DNA of 56,007 nt from Anaeromyxobacter oryzisoli. Lineage in GTDB: Bacteria > Myxococcota > Myxococcia > Myxococcales > Anaeromyxobacteraceae. Position 1 is the stretch's first letter, and each line of letters begins with the position of its first letter. Under the pieces are notes generated by a model. That model searched no databases. It saw nothing but the letters and a program-made list of their open reading frames with translations, and was not told the DNA's origin. Below, piece by piece: positions 10,248 through 18,386 of this stretch. The stretch covers positions 13,689-69,695 of the forward strand of contig NZ_JALCZA010000007.1 in the NCBI RefSeq assembly GCF_022690765.1. The letters are read 5' to 3'. Both the position numbers and the translations under genes were made by a program.

Positions 10248-10283
10248 GAGCGCCCCTCCGCCCTGGTGGGCGACGGGGCGCTC
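10248..10283. terminator. Terminator-like hairpin between converging genes
   Basis: GAGCGCCCC pairs with GGGGCGCTC (9 bp), with an inner GCCC/GGGC extension. It lies between the small Cys-rich gene and the convergent csbD gene and could terminate both. No T-run follows. Confidence 0.5.
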
Positions 10284-10302
10284 GAGTCCGCGCCTGGCCG
10301 TT

Positions 10303-10500
10303 CTAGTCTTCCTCGGGCTCGCGACGCTCGGCCTGATCCGACTTCTTCTCCAGCTCGCCGACGCCCTTCTGGATCTTGCCCTTCTGCTCCTGGACCCAGC
10401 CCTCCGCTTGCTGCTTCGGGTTGTCGCGGGCGCCGCCGGCCCGCTTCTTGATGTTCCCCTTCACCTCTTCGATCTTGCCCTTCATCTTGTCGCGGTTCAC
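10303..10500 (-). CDS. CsbD family stress-response protein
   Basis: A 65-residue highly charged protein matching the CsbD family: MNRDKMKGKIEEVKGNIK, then ARDNPKQQAEGWVQEQKGKIQK. CsbD-like proteins are abundant, flexible cytoplasmic proteins induced in general stress; their molecular role is unclear. The start is GTG 10500 with a strong GGGAGGAGGGA site. Nothing links it functionally to its neighbours. Confidence 0.88.
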   Translation of the reverse strand: MNRDKMKGKIEEVKGNIKKRAGGARDNPKQQAEGWVQEQKGKIQKGVGELEKKSDQAERREPEED

Positions 10501-10743
10501 GGTCGTCCCTCCTCCCGGAAACAGGCTGGACACCGCGCAGCGGGCGAGCCTGCCCGGACGACCGCCATCCCGCGAGCCGAGGCGGGCGCCGCCGCGGGGT
10601 CGCCCGGGCGGCGCGGCGGAAGGCGATCCGGGTGGGGATGGGCGAGCGCGGAGTGGAAGGCCCGCGGCGCTCGCCAGCGCCCGCTCGCCCCCTTCGACTC
10701 CGGCCCTCCTTCGAGGGGCCACCGCTCGGGGCGAGCAGGTTCC

Positions 10744-11010
10744 TCACGCCTCGCCGCGGAGGATGGGATCGAGCCGCCCCTCGCGATCCAGGGCGTCGAG
10801 GTCGGAGAAGCCGCCCAGGGAGCGATCGCCCGCGAAGATCTGCGGGACGGTCATCTGGCCGGTCTTCTCCCGGAGCCAGAGCCGGAGCCGATCGTCGCCC
10901 TCGACGTCGATCTCCTCGAACGCGACGCCCTTCTTCTCGAGGAGCCGCTTCGCGCGGACGCAGTACGGGCAGTTCTGCTTGCTGTAGACCGTGACCTTGG
11001 GTGTCGTCAT
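10744..11010 (-). CDS. grxC: Glutaredoxin
   Basis: An 88-residue dithiol glutaredoxin that reduces protein or glutathione mixed disulfides in the cytoplasm. The active site is QNCPYCVRAK at residues ~12-21 (CPYC). The cis-proline motif MTVPQIF and the glutathione-binding GGFSDLDAL are intact. Size and motifs match GrxC of proteobacteria. It is 77 bases from the LysR-type gene on the same strand; co-transcription is possible. Confidence 0.93.
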   Translation of the reverse strand: MTTPKVTVYSKQNCPYCVRAKRLLEKKGVAFEEIDVEGDDRLRLWLREKTGQMTVPQIFAGDRSLGGFSDLDALDREGRLDPILRGEA

Positions 11011-11087
11011 GGCGGATGGATAACGCGGGGGGCGGGCGCGCGCAAAGCGCCCGCGCCGCAGCAGCTCGAGGCGAGCGGGGGTCGCCG

Positions 11088-11990
11088 TCACCCGTCGCCG
11101 AAGAGCGCGCTCCGCGCCGCCTCGGCGAGGGCGGCGACCGCGGGGTGCCGGAGCCGCCGCTCCACCGTGATCGCGTAGTAGGTCTCGCGGACGTCGTCCG
11201 CGCGACCGACGATCGTCACCTCGTGCCGGGCCCGGATGTCGTCCTCGAGCACGCGGGGCGCCGCGAAGACGCCGAGGCCGCGCGCGCCGAACGTCTGCAT
11301 GAGGGCGCTGTCGTCGAACTCGCCGGTGACCTGCGGCCGGATCCCGAGGCGGCCCAGCCACGCTTCGAGGCCGCGCCGGAACGCGGTCCCCTCGGCGGGG
11401 AGGAGCACCGGGGCGCCCTCGAGCGAGCGCGGGAAGCCCTTCCTGAGGTGCGCCAGCCTCGGCGCGGCGAAGAAGGTGGTGCCGCAGTCTCCGAGCGCGT
11501 GGTTGAACGCCTTCACCTTGACGTCCTCGGAGGCCGGGACGTCCGCGATCACCACGTCGAGCTCGTGGATCGCCAGCGCGGCGAGGAGCTGGGGGAGGGG
11601 CCCCTCGCGGCAGACGAGCGCGAGATCCGGCTGCGCGTCCACCGCGGGCTGCAGCAGCAGCGCCGCCACCCGCTTCGGGACGACGTCGGCGACCCCCGCC
11701 ACGAGCCGCGGCCGCTGGCCGGTGGGGAGCCCCTTCACGGCGCGCAGCAGCTCCTGGCCGGTGCGGAAGATGTCGTCCGCGTAGCGCACCACGGTGCGCC
11801 CCGCGTCGGTGAGGACGAGGCGCCGGCCCTGCCGCTCGAGCAGCTTCACGCCGAGGTGGCTCTCGAGCGTCTTGAGCTGGTTCGAGATGGTGGGCTGGGC
11901 GAGCCGCAGCTCCTCGCTCGCCCGCGCGATGCTCCCCGCGCGCGCGACGGTCCAGAAGTAGAAGAGGTGGTGGTAGTTGAGCCACTCCAT
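11088..11990 (-). CDS. LysR-family regulator, NhaR-like
   Basis: A 300-residue LysR-type DNA-binding regulator. The N-terminal MEWLNYHHLFYFWTVAR is characteristic of the NhaR subgroup (activators of Na+/H+ antiporter and alkaline/sodium stress genes), followed by the helix-turn-helix SIARASEELRLAQPTISNQLKTLE and GVKLLERQGRRL. The rest is the ligand-binding domain. It is divergent from a TerC/Alx-like gene with 74 bases between starts, so that gene is its likely target. The ligand (Na+, pH or Mn) cannot be read from the sequence. Confidence 0.88.
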   Translation of the reverse strand: MEWLNYHHLFYFWTVARAGSIARASEELRLAQPTISNQLKTLESHLGVKLLERQGRRLVLTDAGRTVVRYADDIFRTGQELLRAVKGLPTGQRPRLVAGVADVVPKRVAALLLQPAVDAQPDLALVCREGPLPQLLAALAIHELDVVIADVPASEDVKVKAFNHALGDCGTTFFAAPRLAHLRKGFPRSLEGAPVLLPAEGTAFRRGLEAWLGRLGIRPQVTGEFDDSALMQTFGARGLGVFAAPRVLEDDIRARHEVTIVGRADDVRETYYAITVERRLRHPAVAALAEAARSALFGDG

Positions 11991-12000
11991 GGTTAGGCAA

Positions 12001-12030
12001 TATCTAACGCAGGTTGCGAAAGTATCTCGA
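12001..12030. promoter_or_regulatory. Candidate LysR-type operator in the nhaR-like/terC intergenic region
   Basis: The short divergent gap contains TTAG-N7-CTAA around 11992-12006, a T-N11-A palindrome of the kind LysR-type regulators bind, followed by a less GC-rich stretch. The whole gap is only 74 bases, too short for a yybP-ykoY manganese riboswitch. This is suggestive only. Confidence 0.35.
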
Positions 12031-12064
12031 TCCTTCTCGCCGCGCGCGGCGCTAGATCGGTGCG

Positions 12065-13030
12065 ATGGAGAGCGTCGCGACGCCGTGGCTGTGGGGCGGG
12101 TTCCTCGCCCTGGTCCTCGCCCTGCTCGGGCTCGACCTGGGGGTCTTCCACCGCGAGGACCGGGTGATCACCGCGCGCGAGGCGCTCTCGTGGACGGTGG
12201 TCTGGGTCGCCCTGGCGCTCGGCTTCTGCGGGCTCCTCGGGTGGTGGTTCGGCGCCGACCGCGCCCTCGAGTTCCTCACCGGGTACCTCATCGAGAAGTC
12301 GCTCTCGGTGGACAACCTCTTCGTCTTCGTCCTCGTCTTCGCGTCCTTCCGCGTCGAGCCGCGGTACCAGCACCGTGTCCTGTTCTGGGGGATCCTCACC
12401 GCGCTCGTGCTGCGGGCCGGGATGATCCTGGGCGGGAGCGCGCTGCTCCAGCGCTTCTCGTGGCTCGTCTACGTCTTCGGCGCGTTCCTCCTCCTCACCG
12501 GGCTGCGCCTCCTGCGCCACTCCGAGGCCGAGCACGATCCCGGGCGGAGCTGGGCCTTCCGCGCCCTCCGGCGGATCGTCCCCGCCACCTCGCGGATCGA
12601 CGGCCACGCCTTCTTCGTCGTGGAGCAGGGGCGGCGCCTCGCGACGCCGCTCTTCCTGGCGCTGGCGCTCATCGAGATCTCCGACGTCGTGTTCGCCCTC
12701 GACTCGATCCCGGCGATCTTCGGCGTGACGCTCGACCCCTTCATCGTCTTCACGTCGAACGTCTTCGCCATCCTCGGCCTGCGGTCGCTCTACTTCGCGA
12801 TGGCGTCGCTCCTGGGGCGGTTCGAGTACCTGAAGGTCGGCCTCGCCCTCGTGCTGATCTTCGTCGGCCTCAAGATGGCGCTCTCGGCCTGGGTGCACGT
12901 CCCCCCGCTCGCGTCGCTCGCGGTGGTGGTCGGGCTGCTCGGCGGGGCGGTGGTCGTGTCGCTGCGGCGGACGCGCGAGCTCGGGCGGAGCCCGGCGGGC
13001 GAGGCGCCGCGCGTGGCCGCCGGGGAGTGA
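12065..13030 (+). CDS. TerC/Alx family integral membrane protein
   Basis: A 321-residue inner-membrane protein of the TerC family, closest to E. coli Alx, a redox- and alkaline-responsive Mn exporter. Eight to nine hydrophobic segments are visible. Family motifs include LDLGVFHRED, EKSLSVDNLFVFVLVF (conserved Asp-Asn), PRYQHRVLFWGI, and EISDVVFALDSIPAIFGVT with the second conserved Asp pair. The N- and C-terminal halves show the usual duplicated E..D/D..D motif. It lies divergent from the NhaR-like gene. Confidence 0.92.
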   Translation: MESVATPWLWGGFLALVLALLGLDLGVFHREDRVITAREALSWTVVWVALALGFCGLLGWWFGADRALEFLTGYLIEKSLSVDNLFVFVLVFASFRVEPRYQHRVLFWGILTALVLRAGMILGGSALLQRFSWLVYVFGAFLLLTGLRLLRHSEAEHDPGRSWAFRALRRIVPATSRIDGHAFFVVEQGRRLATPLFLALALIEISDVVFALDSIPAIFGVTLDPFIVFTSNVFAILGLRSLYFAMASLLGRFEYLKVGLALVLIFVGLKMALSAWVHVPPLASLAVVVGLLGGAVVVSLRRTRELGRSPAGEAPRVAAGE

Positions 13031-13072
13031 TGATGAGCCCCGGGCGCGGAGGTGGGCCAGGGGGCGGCGCCT

Positions 13073-13933
13073 TCAGCGGAACACGATCGTCTTGTTGCCG
13101 TGGACGATGATCCGGTCCTCGCAGTGCCACTTCACGGCCCGGGCGAGCACGCGCCGCTCGAGATCCCGCCCCAGGTTCTTGAGGTCGTCCACCGCGTCCC
13201 GGTGCGACACGCGCCCGACGTCCTGCTCGATGATCGGCCCGGCGTCGAGCGCCTCCGTGACGTAGTGGGCGGTGGCGCCGACGATCTTCACGCCGCGGTC
13301 GTACGCCTGCCGGTACGGATCCGCCCCCACGAACGCAGGGAGGAAGGAGTGGTGGATGTTGATGATCCGCCTCGGCCAGCGGGCGACGAGCTCCGGCGAG
13401 ACGATCTGCATGTACCGGGCGAGCACGACGAGATCGGCCTTCCCGGCGAGCAGCTCCGTCATCTGCGCCTCGGCCTCCCGGCGCGTGTCCTTCGAGTTCG
13501 GCACGTGCACGAACGGCACGCCGAAGGACTCCACCGCCTCGCGGAGGTCGGGGTGGTTCGAGATCACCAGGGTGACGTCGGCGCGCAGGTCGCCGCGCTT
13601 CCAGTTCCAGAGCAGCTCGAGCAGGGCGTGGTCGTGCTTCGAGACCAGCACCGCGACCTTCTTCCGGACGGAGGCGAGCGTGAGGCGCCACTCCATCGCG
13701 AACGGCTTCGCGACGTCGAGGCCGAAGGCCGCCTCGAGGTCCTCCAGGGGTAGGTCGAGCCCCACGGTCTGGAACTCGAGCCGGGTGAAGTAGACGCCGC
13801 CCTCGTCCTCCGAGGTGTGCTGCTCGAGGTCGAGGATGTTCGCGCCGTGGCGGAAGAGAAAGCTGGAGATGGCCGCCACGATGCCGGGGCGGTCGGGGCA
13901 CTTGACGAGGAGGATCGCGCGGGAGTCGGACAC
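13073..13933 (-). CDS. purU: Formyltetrahydrofolate deformylase
   Basis: Hydrolyses 10-formyl-THF to THF and formate, supplying formate to PurT and balancing one-carbon pools. The 286-residue protein has an N-terminal ACT domain (ILLVKCPDRPGIVAAIS) and a C-terminal formyltransferase-type hydrolase domain with VLVSKHDHALLELL, VISNHPDL, LARYMQIVSPELV, the catalytic INIHHSFLPAF and GATAHYVTEALDAGPIIEQD. Length agrees with E. coli PurU (280). No purine genes are adjacent. Confidence 0.95.
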   Translation of the reverse strand: MSDSRAILLVKCPDRPGIVAAISSFLFRHGANILDLEQHTSEDEGGVYFTRLEFQTVGLDLPLEDLEAAFGLDVAKPFAMEWRLTLASVRKKVAVLVSKHDHALLELLWNWKRGDLRADVTLVISNHPDLREAVESFGVPFVHVPNSKDTRREAEAQMTELLAGKADLVVLARYMQIVSPELVARWPRRIINIHHSFLPAFVGADPYRQAYDRGVKIVGATAHYVTEALDAGPIIEQDVGRVSHRDAVDDLKNLGRDLERRVLARAVKWHCEDRIIVHGNKTIVFR

Positions 13934-14126
13934 GGATGGGGCAGGCTATCAGGAAAGGGTCATGCGTCAAGGCAGCGCACCTGAGTGGTTGGGCGCGCGC
14001 GCGGGCCTGGCAGCCAGGGCGGCGAGGGCGCGCACGCTCCCGGGGACCGGCCGGGGCTGCGCAATGGCGCGCAATGGGCGCTTCAAAATACCGCAATCGG
14101 CGCGTCGAGAAACTGAACAATCGTTG

Positions 14127-15950
14127 ATGCAGGCCAATGCCGGCCCGGCTGCGTCGGCGTTACACGTGAGCTTCTCGGCAGCGCTGCGAGCTTCCCCGGG
14201 AGGGAGAGTGGGCGCGTCCGCCGGATCGCCAGCAGGACCCGAGCGTGCCGGCCGCCCCCGGCCGGTGGCGGAGCCGCACGCGCTGGACCAGAGCGTGCTG
14301 GCGCGCCTCGCGCGCTCCATCGCGCCCGCCTCGCTCGGCGCCATCGGCCTCGAGCTGCCGTGGCGGCAGCGCCTCTCGACCAAGCTCTACGCCCTCGTCG
14401 GCGTCGTCGCGGTGGGGACCATCGCCTCCTTCTTCGCCGCGGAGCTCGTCGTCCAGCGGCACCTGATGGAGCAGGTGGTCCAGGAGTCCGACCTGCTCAG
14501 CCAGACCGTCCGGAACGCGCTGCACCGCGCGATGCTGCAGGACCGGCGCGCCGACGCCTACCTCATCATGCGGGACATCGCGCGCCAGCCGGGCATCGAG
14601 CGGATCCGGATGCTGGACGGCGGCGGGCGGGTGACCTTCTCGACGGAGCCCCGCGACGTCGGCACCCAGGTGGACCGCAAGGCGGAGGGGTGCTCCGTGT
14701 GCCACGCCGAGGGCGAGCCGCTCCGGCACGTGGACGTGAGGGGGCGGACCCGGGTGTTCGCGAACGGCGACCACCGGGTCCTCGGCATCGTCACCCCCCT
14801 GTACAACGAGGACGCCTGTGCGTCCGCGGCCTGTCACGCCCACCCCGCCGGCCGGCAGGTGCTCGGCGTGGTCGATCTCGACGTCTCGCTCGCGCGGCTC
14901 GACGCGCAGACGGCGGCGTTCCGCTGGCGGTCCGTCGCGGCCGCCGCCGCCGCTGCCGGGATCCTCGCGCTCTTCGTGTGGTGGTTCACGCGCCACTTCC
15001 TGATGCGTCCGGTCGCGGCCCTGGTGCAGGCGACCCGCCGGGTGGCGCGGGACCAGCTCGAGCTCGAGATCCCGGTCACGTGGCGGGGCGAGCTCGGCAT
15101 CCTCGCCACGTCCTTCAACGAGATGACGCGCTCCCTGCGCGCCGCCCGGGGCGAGCTCGACCGGCTCATGTCCAGCCTGGAGCTCCAGGTCCAGGACCGG
15201 ACCGCCGCGCTGCGCGCCGCCCAGGACCAGCTCGTCCGGACCGAGAAGCTGAGCAGCCTGGGGAAGCTCTCGGCGTCGATCGCCCACGAGATCAACAACC
15301 CGCTCGCCGGGATCCTCACGTTCGCGAAGCTCATCGTGCGCACGCTCGAGCAGGGGCCGCCCGACGAGGCCACGCGCAAGAACCTGGTGAAGAACCTGCT
15401 CCTGGTCGAGCGCGAGACCGAGCGCTGCAGCGCCATCGTCCGCAACCTCCTCGACTTCGCGCGCGAGCGGCCCATCGCGCTCAAGGACGTGGACCTGAAC
15501 GCCGTGGTCGAGGAGGGGATCCAGCTCCTCGCGAACCAGATCCACATCCAGAACGTCACGCTCGAGAAGCGGCTCGGCGCGATCCCGCTCGTGCTCGGCG
15601 ACTTCGGCCAGCTCCGGCAGGCCTGCGTGAACGTGGTGATGAACGCGTGCGAGGCCATGGGGCAGGGGGGCCGGCTCACCGTCGAGACGGGGGTGGTGGA
15701 GGACGGCCGTCTCGTCGAGATGGCGTTCACCGACACCGGCCCGGGCATCCCGGCGGACCACCTCTCGAAGATCTTCGACCCATTCTTCACGACCAAGGAG
15801 CGCGGCACGGGGCTCGGGCTCTCGGTCGTGTACGGGATCGTGGAGCGACACGGCGGGCGGATCGAGCTCCAGAGCGAGGCGGGGAAGGGGACCCGGGTCG
15901 CGATCCGGATCCCGCCGCGGTCGGACCCGGCCGGCGGGAAGGCGCGATGA
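14127..15950 (+). CDS. Heme-binding sensor histidine kinase
   Basis: A 607-residue membrane sensor kinase, probably redox- or ligand-sensing through covalently bound heme. Layout: a disordered N-terminus, TM1 (~88-110), a periplasmic domain, TM2 (~264-285), HAMP, coiled coil, HisKA with SIAHEINNP, and HATPase_c with NACEAM, TGPGIP and GTGLGLSVVYG. The periplasmic domain carries CSVCH (residues 189-193) and a second CASAACH site (CxxxxCH, 231-237). The start is uncertain: ATG 14127 is used here, ATG 14064 is an upstream option, and no strong ribosome site marks either. The stop abuts the next ATG (TGA then ATG), implying coupling to the archaemetzincin and the sigma-54 activator, its likely partner. 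Confidence 0.85.
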   Translation: MQANAGPAASALHVSFSAALRASPGGRVGASAGSPAGPERAGRPRPVAEPHALDQSVLARLARSIAPASLGAIGLELPWRQRLSTKLYALVGVVAVGTIASFFAAELVVQRHLMEQVVQESDLLSQTVRNALHRAMLQDRRADAYLIMRDIARQPGIERIRMLDGGGRVTFSTEPRDVGTQVDRKAEGCSVCHAEGEPLRHVDVRGRTRVFANGDHRVLGIVTPLYNEDACASAACHAHPAGRQVLGVVDLDVSLARLDAQTAAFRWRSVAAAAAAAGILALFVWWFTRHFLMRPVAALVQATRRVARDQLELEIPVTWRGELGILATSFNEMTRSLRAARGELDRLMSSLELQVQDRTAALRAAQDQLVRTEKLSSLGKLSASIAHEINNPLAGILTFAKLIVRTLEQGPPDEATRKNLVKNLLLVERETERCSAIVRNLLDFARERPIALKDVDLNAVVEEGIQLLANQIHIQNVTLEKRLGAIPLVLGDFGQLRQACVNVVMNACEAMGQGGRLTVETGVVEDGRLVEMAFTDTGPGIPADHLSKIFDPFFTTKERGTGLGLSVVYGIVERHGGRIELQSEAGKGTRVAIRIPPRSDPAGGKAR

Positions 15951-16490
15951 ATGTCGCGGATCTTCATCTGGTGGATCGGGGAGGCGGCGGCGGACCGGGC
16001 GGCGCTCGAGCACGTCGCGGCCCGCCTGGCGGCGGCCTTCCGCGCGCCGGTCGCCCTCTGGGAGGCGCCGGAGCGCCCGCGGCACGCGTACGACCCCCGC
16101 CGGCGCCAGCACGCCTCGGGGATGATCCTCCGCTGGCTCCTCGAGGCGGGGCCCGGCGCGGGCAAGGTCCTCGGGATCACCGATCGCGACCTCTTCATCC
16201 CGATCCTCACCTACGTGTTCGGCGAGGCCCAGCTCGGCGGCAGCGCGGCGGTGGTCTCGACGGCGCGCCTCGTCGAGAGGGCGGACGCGAGGGGCGGCGG
16301 CCCGCTCCTCGCCCGGCTCGAGAAGGAGGCGCTGCACGAGGTCGGGCACGCGTTCGGCCTCGTGCACTGCGGGACGCCGCGGTGCGTGATGTCGCGCTCG
16401 GCGGCCGTGAAGGACGTGGACGCGAAGGAGCCCGCGCTGTGCCCGGAGTGCCGGGTGCGGCTCCAGGAGCTCGACGTCGGAGGACCGTGA
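15951..16490 (+). CDS. Archaemetzincin-like zinc metalloprotease
   Basis: A 179-residue protein of the archaemetzincin (AmzA, peptidase M54) family. The hallmark HEVGHAFGLVHC (129-140) gives three zinc-binding histidines and the active-site glutamate. The extra zinc site is represented by C140, C145 and CPEC (164-167). Upstream, VLGITDRDLFIPILTYVFGEA matches the family's central strand, and CVMS matches the Met-turn. There is no signal peptide, so it is likely cytoplasmic. It begins immediately after the kinase stop and ends one base before the sigma-54 activator, an unusual place for a protease. The substrate is unknown for the whole family. Confidence 0.88.
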   Translation: MSRIFIWWIGEAAADRAALEHVAARLAAAFRAPVALWEAPERPRHAYDPRRRQHASGMILRWLLEAGPGAGKVLGITDRDLFIPILTYVFGEAQLGGSAAVVSTARLVERADARGGGPLLARLEKEALHEVGHAFGLVHCGTPRCVMSRSAAVKDVDAKEPALCPECRVRLQELDVGGP

Positions 16491-16491
16491 G

Positions 16492-17892
16492 ATGGCGAAC
16501 GACAAGACGCGCATCCTGGTGGTGGACGACGAGGAGATCGTTCGCGAGTCGCTCGGCGGCTGGCTCGAGAAGGACGGCTACGCGGTCGAGACGGCGCCCG
16601 ACGGCCCCGGCGCGCTCGCCCGGCTCGGGGCCGAGCGCTGGTCGATCCTCATCGTGGACCTGAAGATGCCCGGGATGGACGGGCTGCAGGTGCTCGAGGA
16701 GGCCAAGAAGCGCCAGCCGGACCTCGCCGTCGTCATCATGACCGCCTACGCGACGGTGGACACCGCCGTCTCGGCGATGAAGCTCGGGGCGTACGACTAC
16801 CTCGTGAAGCCGTTCGATCCCGAGGAGCTGTCGCTGATGATGCAGAAGATCGTCTCCCAGCAGTCGCTGGTCCGGGAGAACGCGGTGCTGCGCCAGGCGC
16901 TGAAGCGCGAGTACCAGTTCCGGGATCTCGTCTCCAAGAGCCCGGCGATGCAGAAGGTGTTCGAGCTCGCCCGCACCTCGGCCCGGTCGCACTCGACCAT
17001 CCTCGTCCTCGGCGAGTCCGGCAGCGGCAAGGAGGTCCTCGCCCGGGCGATCCACGCCGAGAGCCCCCGCGCCGACGGGCCCTTCGTGGCGGTCTCCTGC
17101 GCGGCGCTCACCGAGAGCCTGCTCGAGTCCGAGCTGTTCGGGCACGAGAAGGGGGCCTTCACCGGGGCGATCGCGCGGCGCAAGGGCAAGTTCGAGGCGG
17201 CGCACGGCGGGACGCTGTTCCTCGACGAGGTGGGGGACATCGGGGCGAAGCTCCAGCTCGACCTCCTCCGGGTGCTGGAGGATCGACGGTTCCACCGCCT
17301 CGGCGGGAACGAGCCCATCGAGGTGGACGTCCGGATCGTCGCGGCCACCAACCGGGATCTCCGGAAGGCGGTGCAGGAGGGGCGCTTTCGCGAGGACCTC
17401 TTCTATCGCCTGAACGTGATCCCCATCCTCATCCCCCCGCTACGGGACCGGCGCGAGGACATCCCGCTCCTGGTGGAGAACTTCGTCGAGCGGCTCGCGG
17501 TCGAGATGAAGAAGAAGATCGACGGCGTCGCGACCGACGCGATGACGGCGCTCATGGCCCACGACTGGCCGGGGAACGTGCGCGAGCTGCGGAACGTGCT
17601 CGAGCGCGGCGCCGTGGTCGCGACCGGTCCGGTGATCCAGCTCCCCGATCTCGGGCTGCCCGGCCGGGGCGAGGCCGCTCCGCGCGGCGGCACCCTCGCC
17701 TCGCTCGAGGAGGTGGAGCGGCGGCACGTCTCGTCGGTGCTCGCGCACACGGGCGGGAACGTCAGCCAGTCGGCGCGCATCCTCGGGATCGACCGGGTGA
17801 CGCTCTACAACAAGATGAAGAAGTGGGGGCTCCGCCGGGACGGCGAGGAGGAGGGGCTCCCTCGCACCGGCGAGACCCCGATCGGCCGCTGA
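16492..17892 (+). CDS. NtrC-family sigma-54-dependent response regulator
   Basis: A 466-residue activator that uses ATP hydrolysis to open sigma-54 promoters once phosphorylated. The receiver domain has VVDDEE, phospho-acceptor D56 in VDLKMPG, T in MTAYA, and K in YLVKPF. The AAA+ domain has Walker A GESGSGKE, the sigma-54 contact loop ELFGHEKGAFTGA, and Walker B GTLFLDEVGD. The C-terminal Fis-type helix-turn-helix reads VSQSARILGIDRVTLYNKMKKW. It is co-transcribed with the upstream heme kinase. A close sigma-54 promoter match 450 bases downstream points to the 18387-22629 operon as a target. Confidence 0.95.
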   Translation: MANDKTRILVVDDEEIVRESLGGWLEKDGYAVETAPDGPGALARLGAERWSILIVDLKMPGMDGLQVLEEAKKRQPDLAVVIMTAYATVDTAVSAMKLGAYDYLVKPFDPEELSLMMQKIVSQQSLVRENAVLRQALKREYQFRDLVSKSPAMQKVFELARTSARSHSTILVLGESGSGKEVLARAIHAESPRADGPFVAVSCAALTESLLESELFGHEKGAFTGAIARRKGKFEAAHGGTLFLDEVGDIGAKLQLDLLRVLEDRRFHRLGGNEPIEVDVRIVAATNRDLRKAVQEGRFREDLFYRLNVIPILIPPLRDRREDIPLLVENFVERLAVEMKKKIDGVATDAMTALMAHDWPGNVRELRNVLERGAVVATGPVIQLPDLGLPGRGEAAPRGGTLASLEEVERRHVSSVLAHTGGNVSQSARILGIDRVTLYNKMKKWGLRRDGEEEGLPRTGETPIGR

Positions 17893-17908
17893 GCCCGTCG
17901 CTCCCCCT

Positions 17909-17990
17909 CCGTTCGCCCCGAGCGTAGCGCGCGGCCCGAGGCCGCGCGGAGTCGAGGGGCGCCGCCCCTGGCTCGCGTCGGTCGAGCCGT
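17909..17990. repeat. REP-like element, copy B
   Basis: CCGTTCGCCCCGAGCGTAG, a GCGCGGC/GCCGCGC stem and GGAGTCGAGGGGC, followed by a tail CCCCTGGCT..CG.GTCGGTCGAGCCGTGA. The tail is repeated after copy C, so the repeat unit is ~80 bases. Confidence 0.7.
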
Positions 17991-18012
17991 GAATCCGCCT
18001 CGGCCCGAAGCC

Positions 18013-18093
18013 CCGTTCGCCCCGAGCGTAGCGCGGCGCGATGCCGCGCGGAGTCGAGGGGCGCGCCCCTGGCTTCGCATCGGTCGAGCCGTG
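18013..18093. repeat. REP-like element, copy C, in tandem with copy B
   Basis: Same core and same ~30-base tail as copy B, ending GGTCGAGCCGTGAG. The two copies are in direct orientation 22 bases apart. The rest of the 17893-18386 gap holds a CCACGTGG palindrome (18113-18120), a CTCCAGG/CCTGGAG hairpin near 18247-18271 and the sigma-54 promoter listed separately. No gene is seen. Confidence 0.7.
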
Positions 18094-18341
18094 AGCCTTC
18101 TCAGACAATTCGCCACGTGGAGGACCTCAACGCCGTCGAGGAACTCCGCAGGGCCCGCCCTACGAGCGTAAGTCCCCGGCTCCACTGGACGGCCCGCCCG
18201 GGCCCGACGAGTGGGTGCTGAGCTTCTCGACGCTCGCGGTCGCGCCACTCCAGGTCGCCTCCTCGCCTGGAGGCCGGCGCGCCACGCGTAACACAGCGTG
18301 AACAGGCCGCGCTCCGTCTCCTCGCCCGCGGGCTCGCGCGC

Positions 18342-18356
18342 TGGCCCGCCGCTTGC
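18342..18356 (+). promoter_or_regulatory. Sigma-54 (-24/-12) promoter of the Fe-S/NrfD operon
   Basis: TGGCCCGCCGCTTGC matches the consensus TGGCACGN4TTGC with one mismatch and exact spacing. It lies 30 bases before the ATG at 18387, placing the predicted transcript start near 18368. The NtrC-type activator gene ends 450 bases upstream. Confidence 0.75.
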
Positions 18357-18386
18357 CCTAGTGACGCGACGGGAGGACGGCACGAG

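Noticed and set aside
11991-12064. Manganese (yybP-ykoY) riboswitch before the TerC/Alx gene
   Set aside because: The gap is only 74 bases and lacks the motif.
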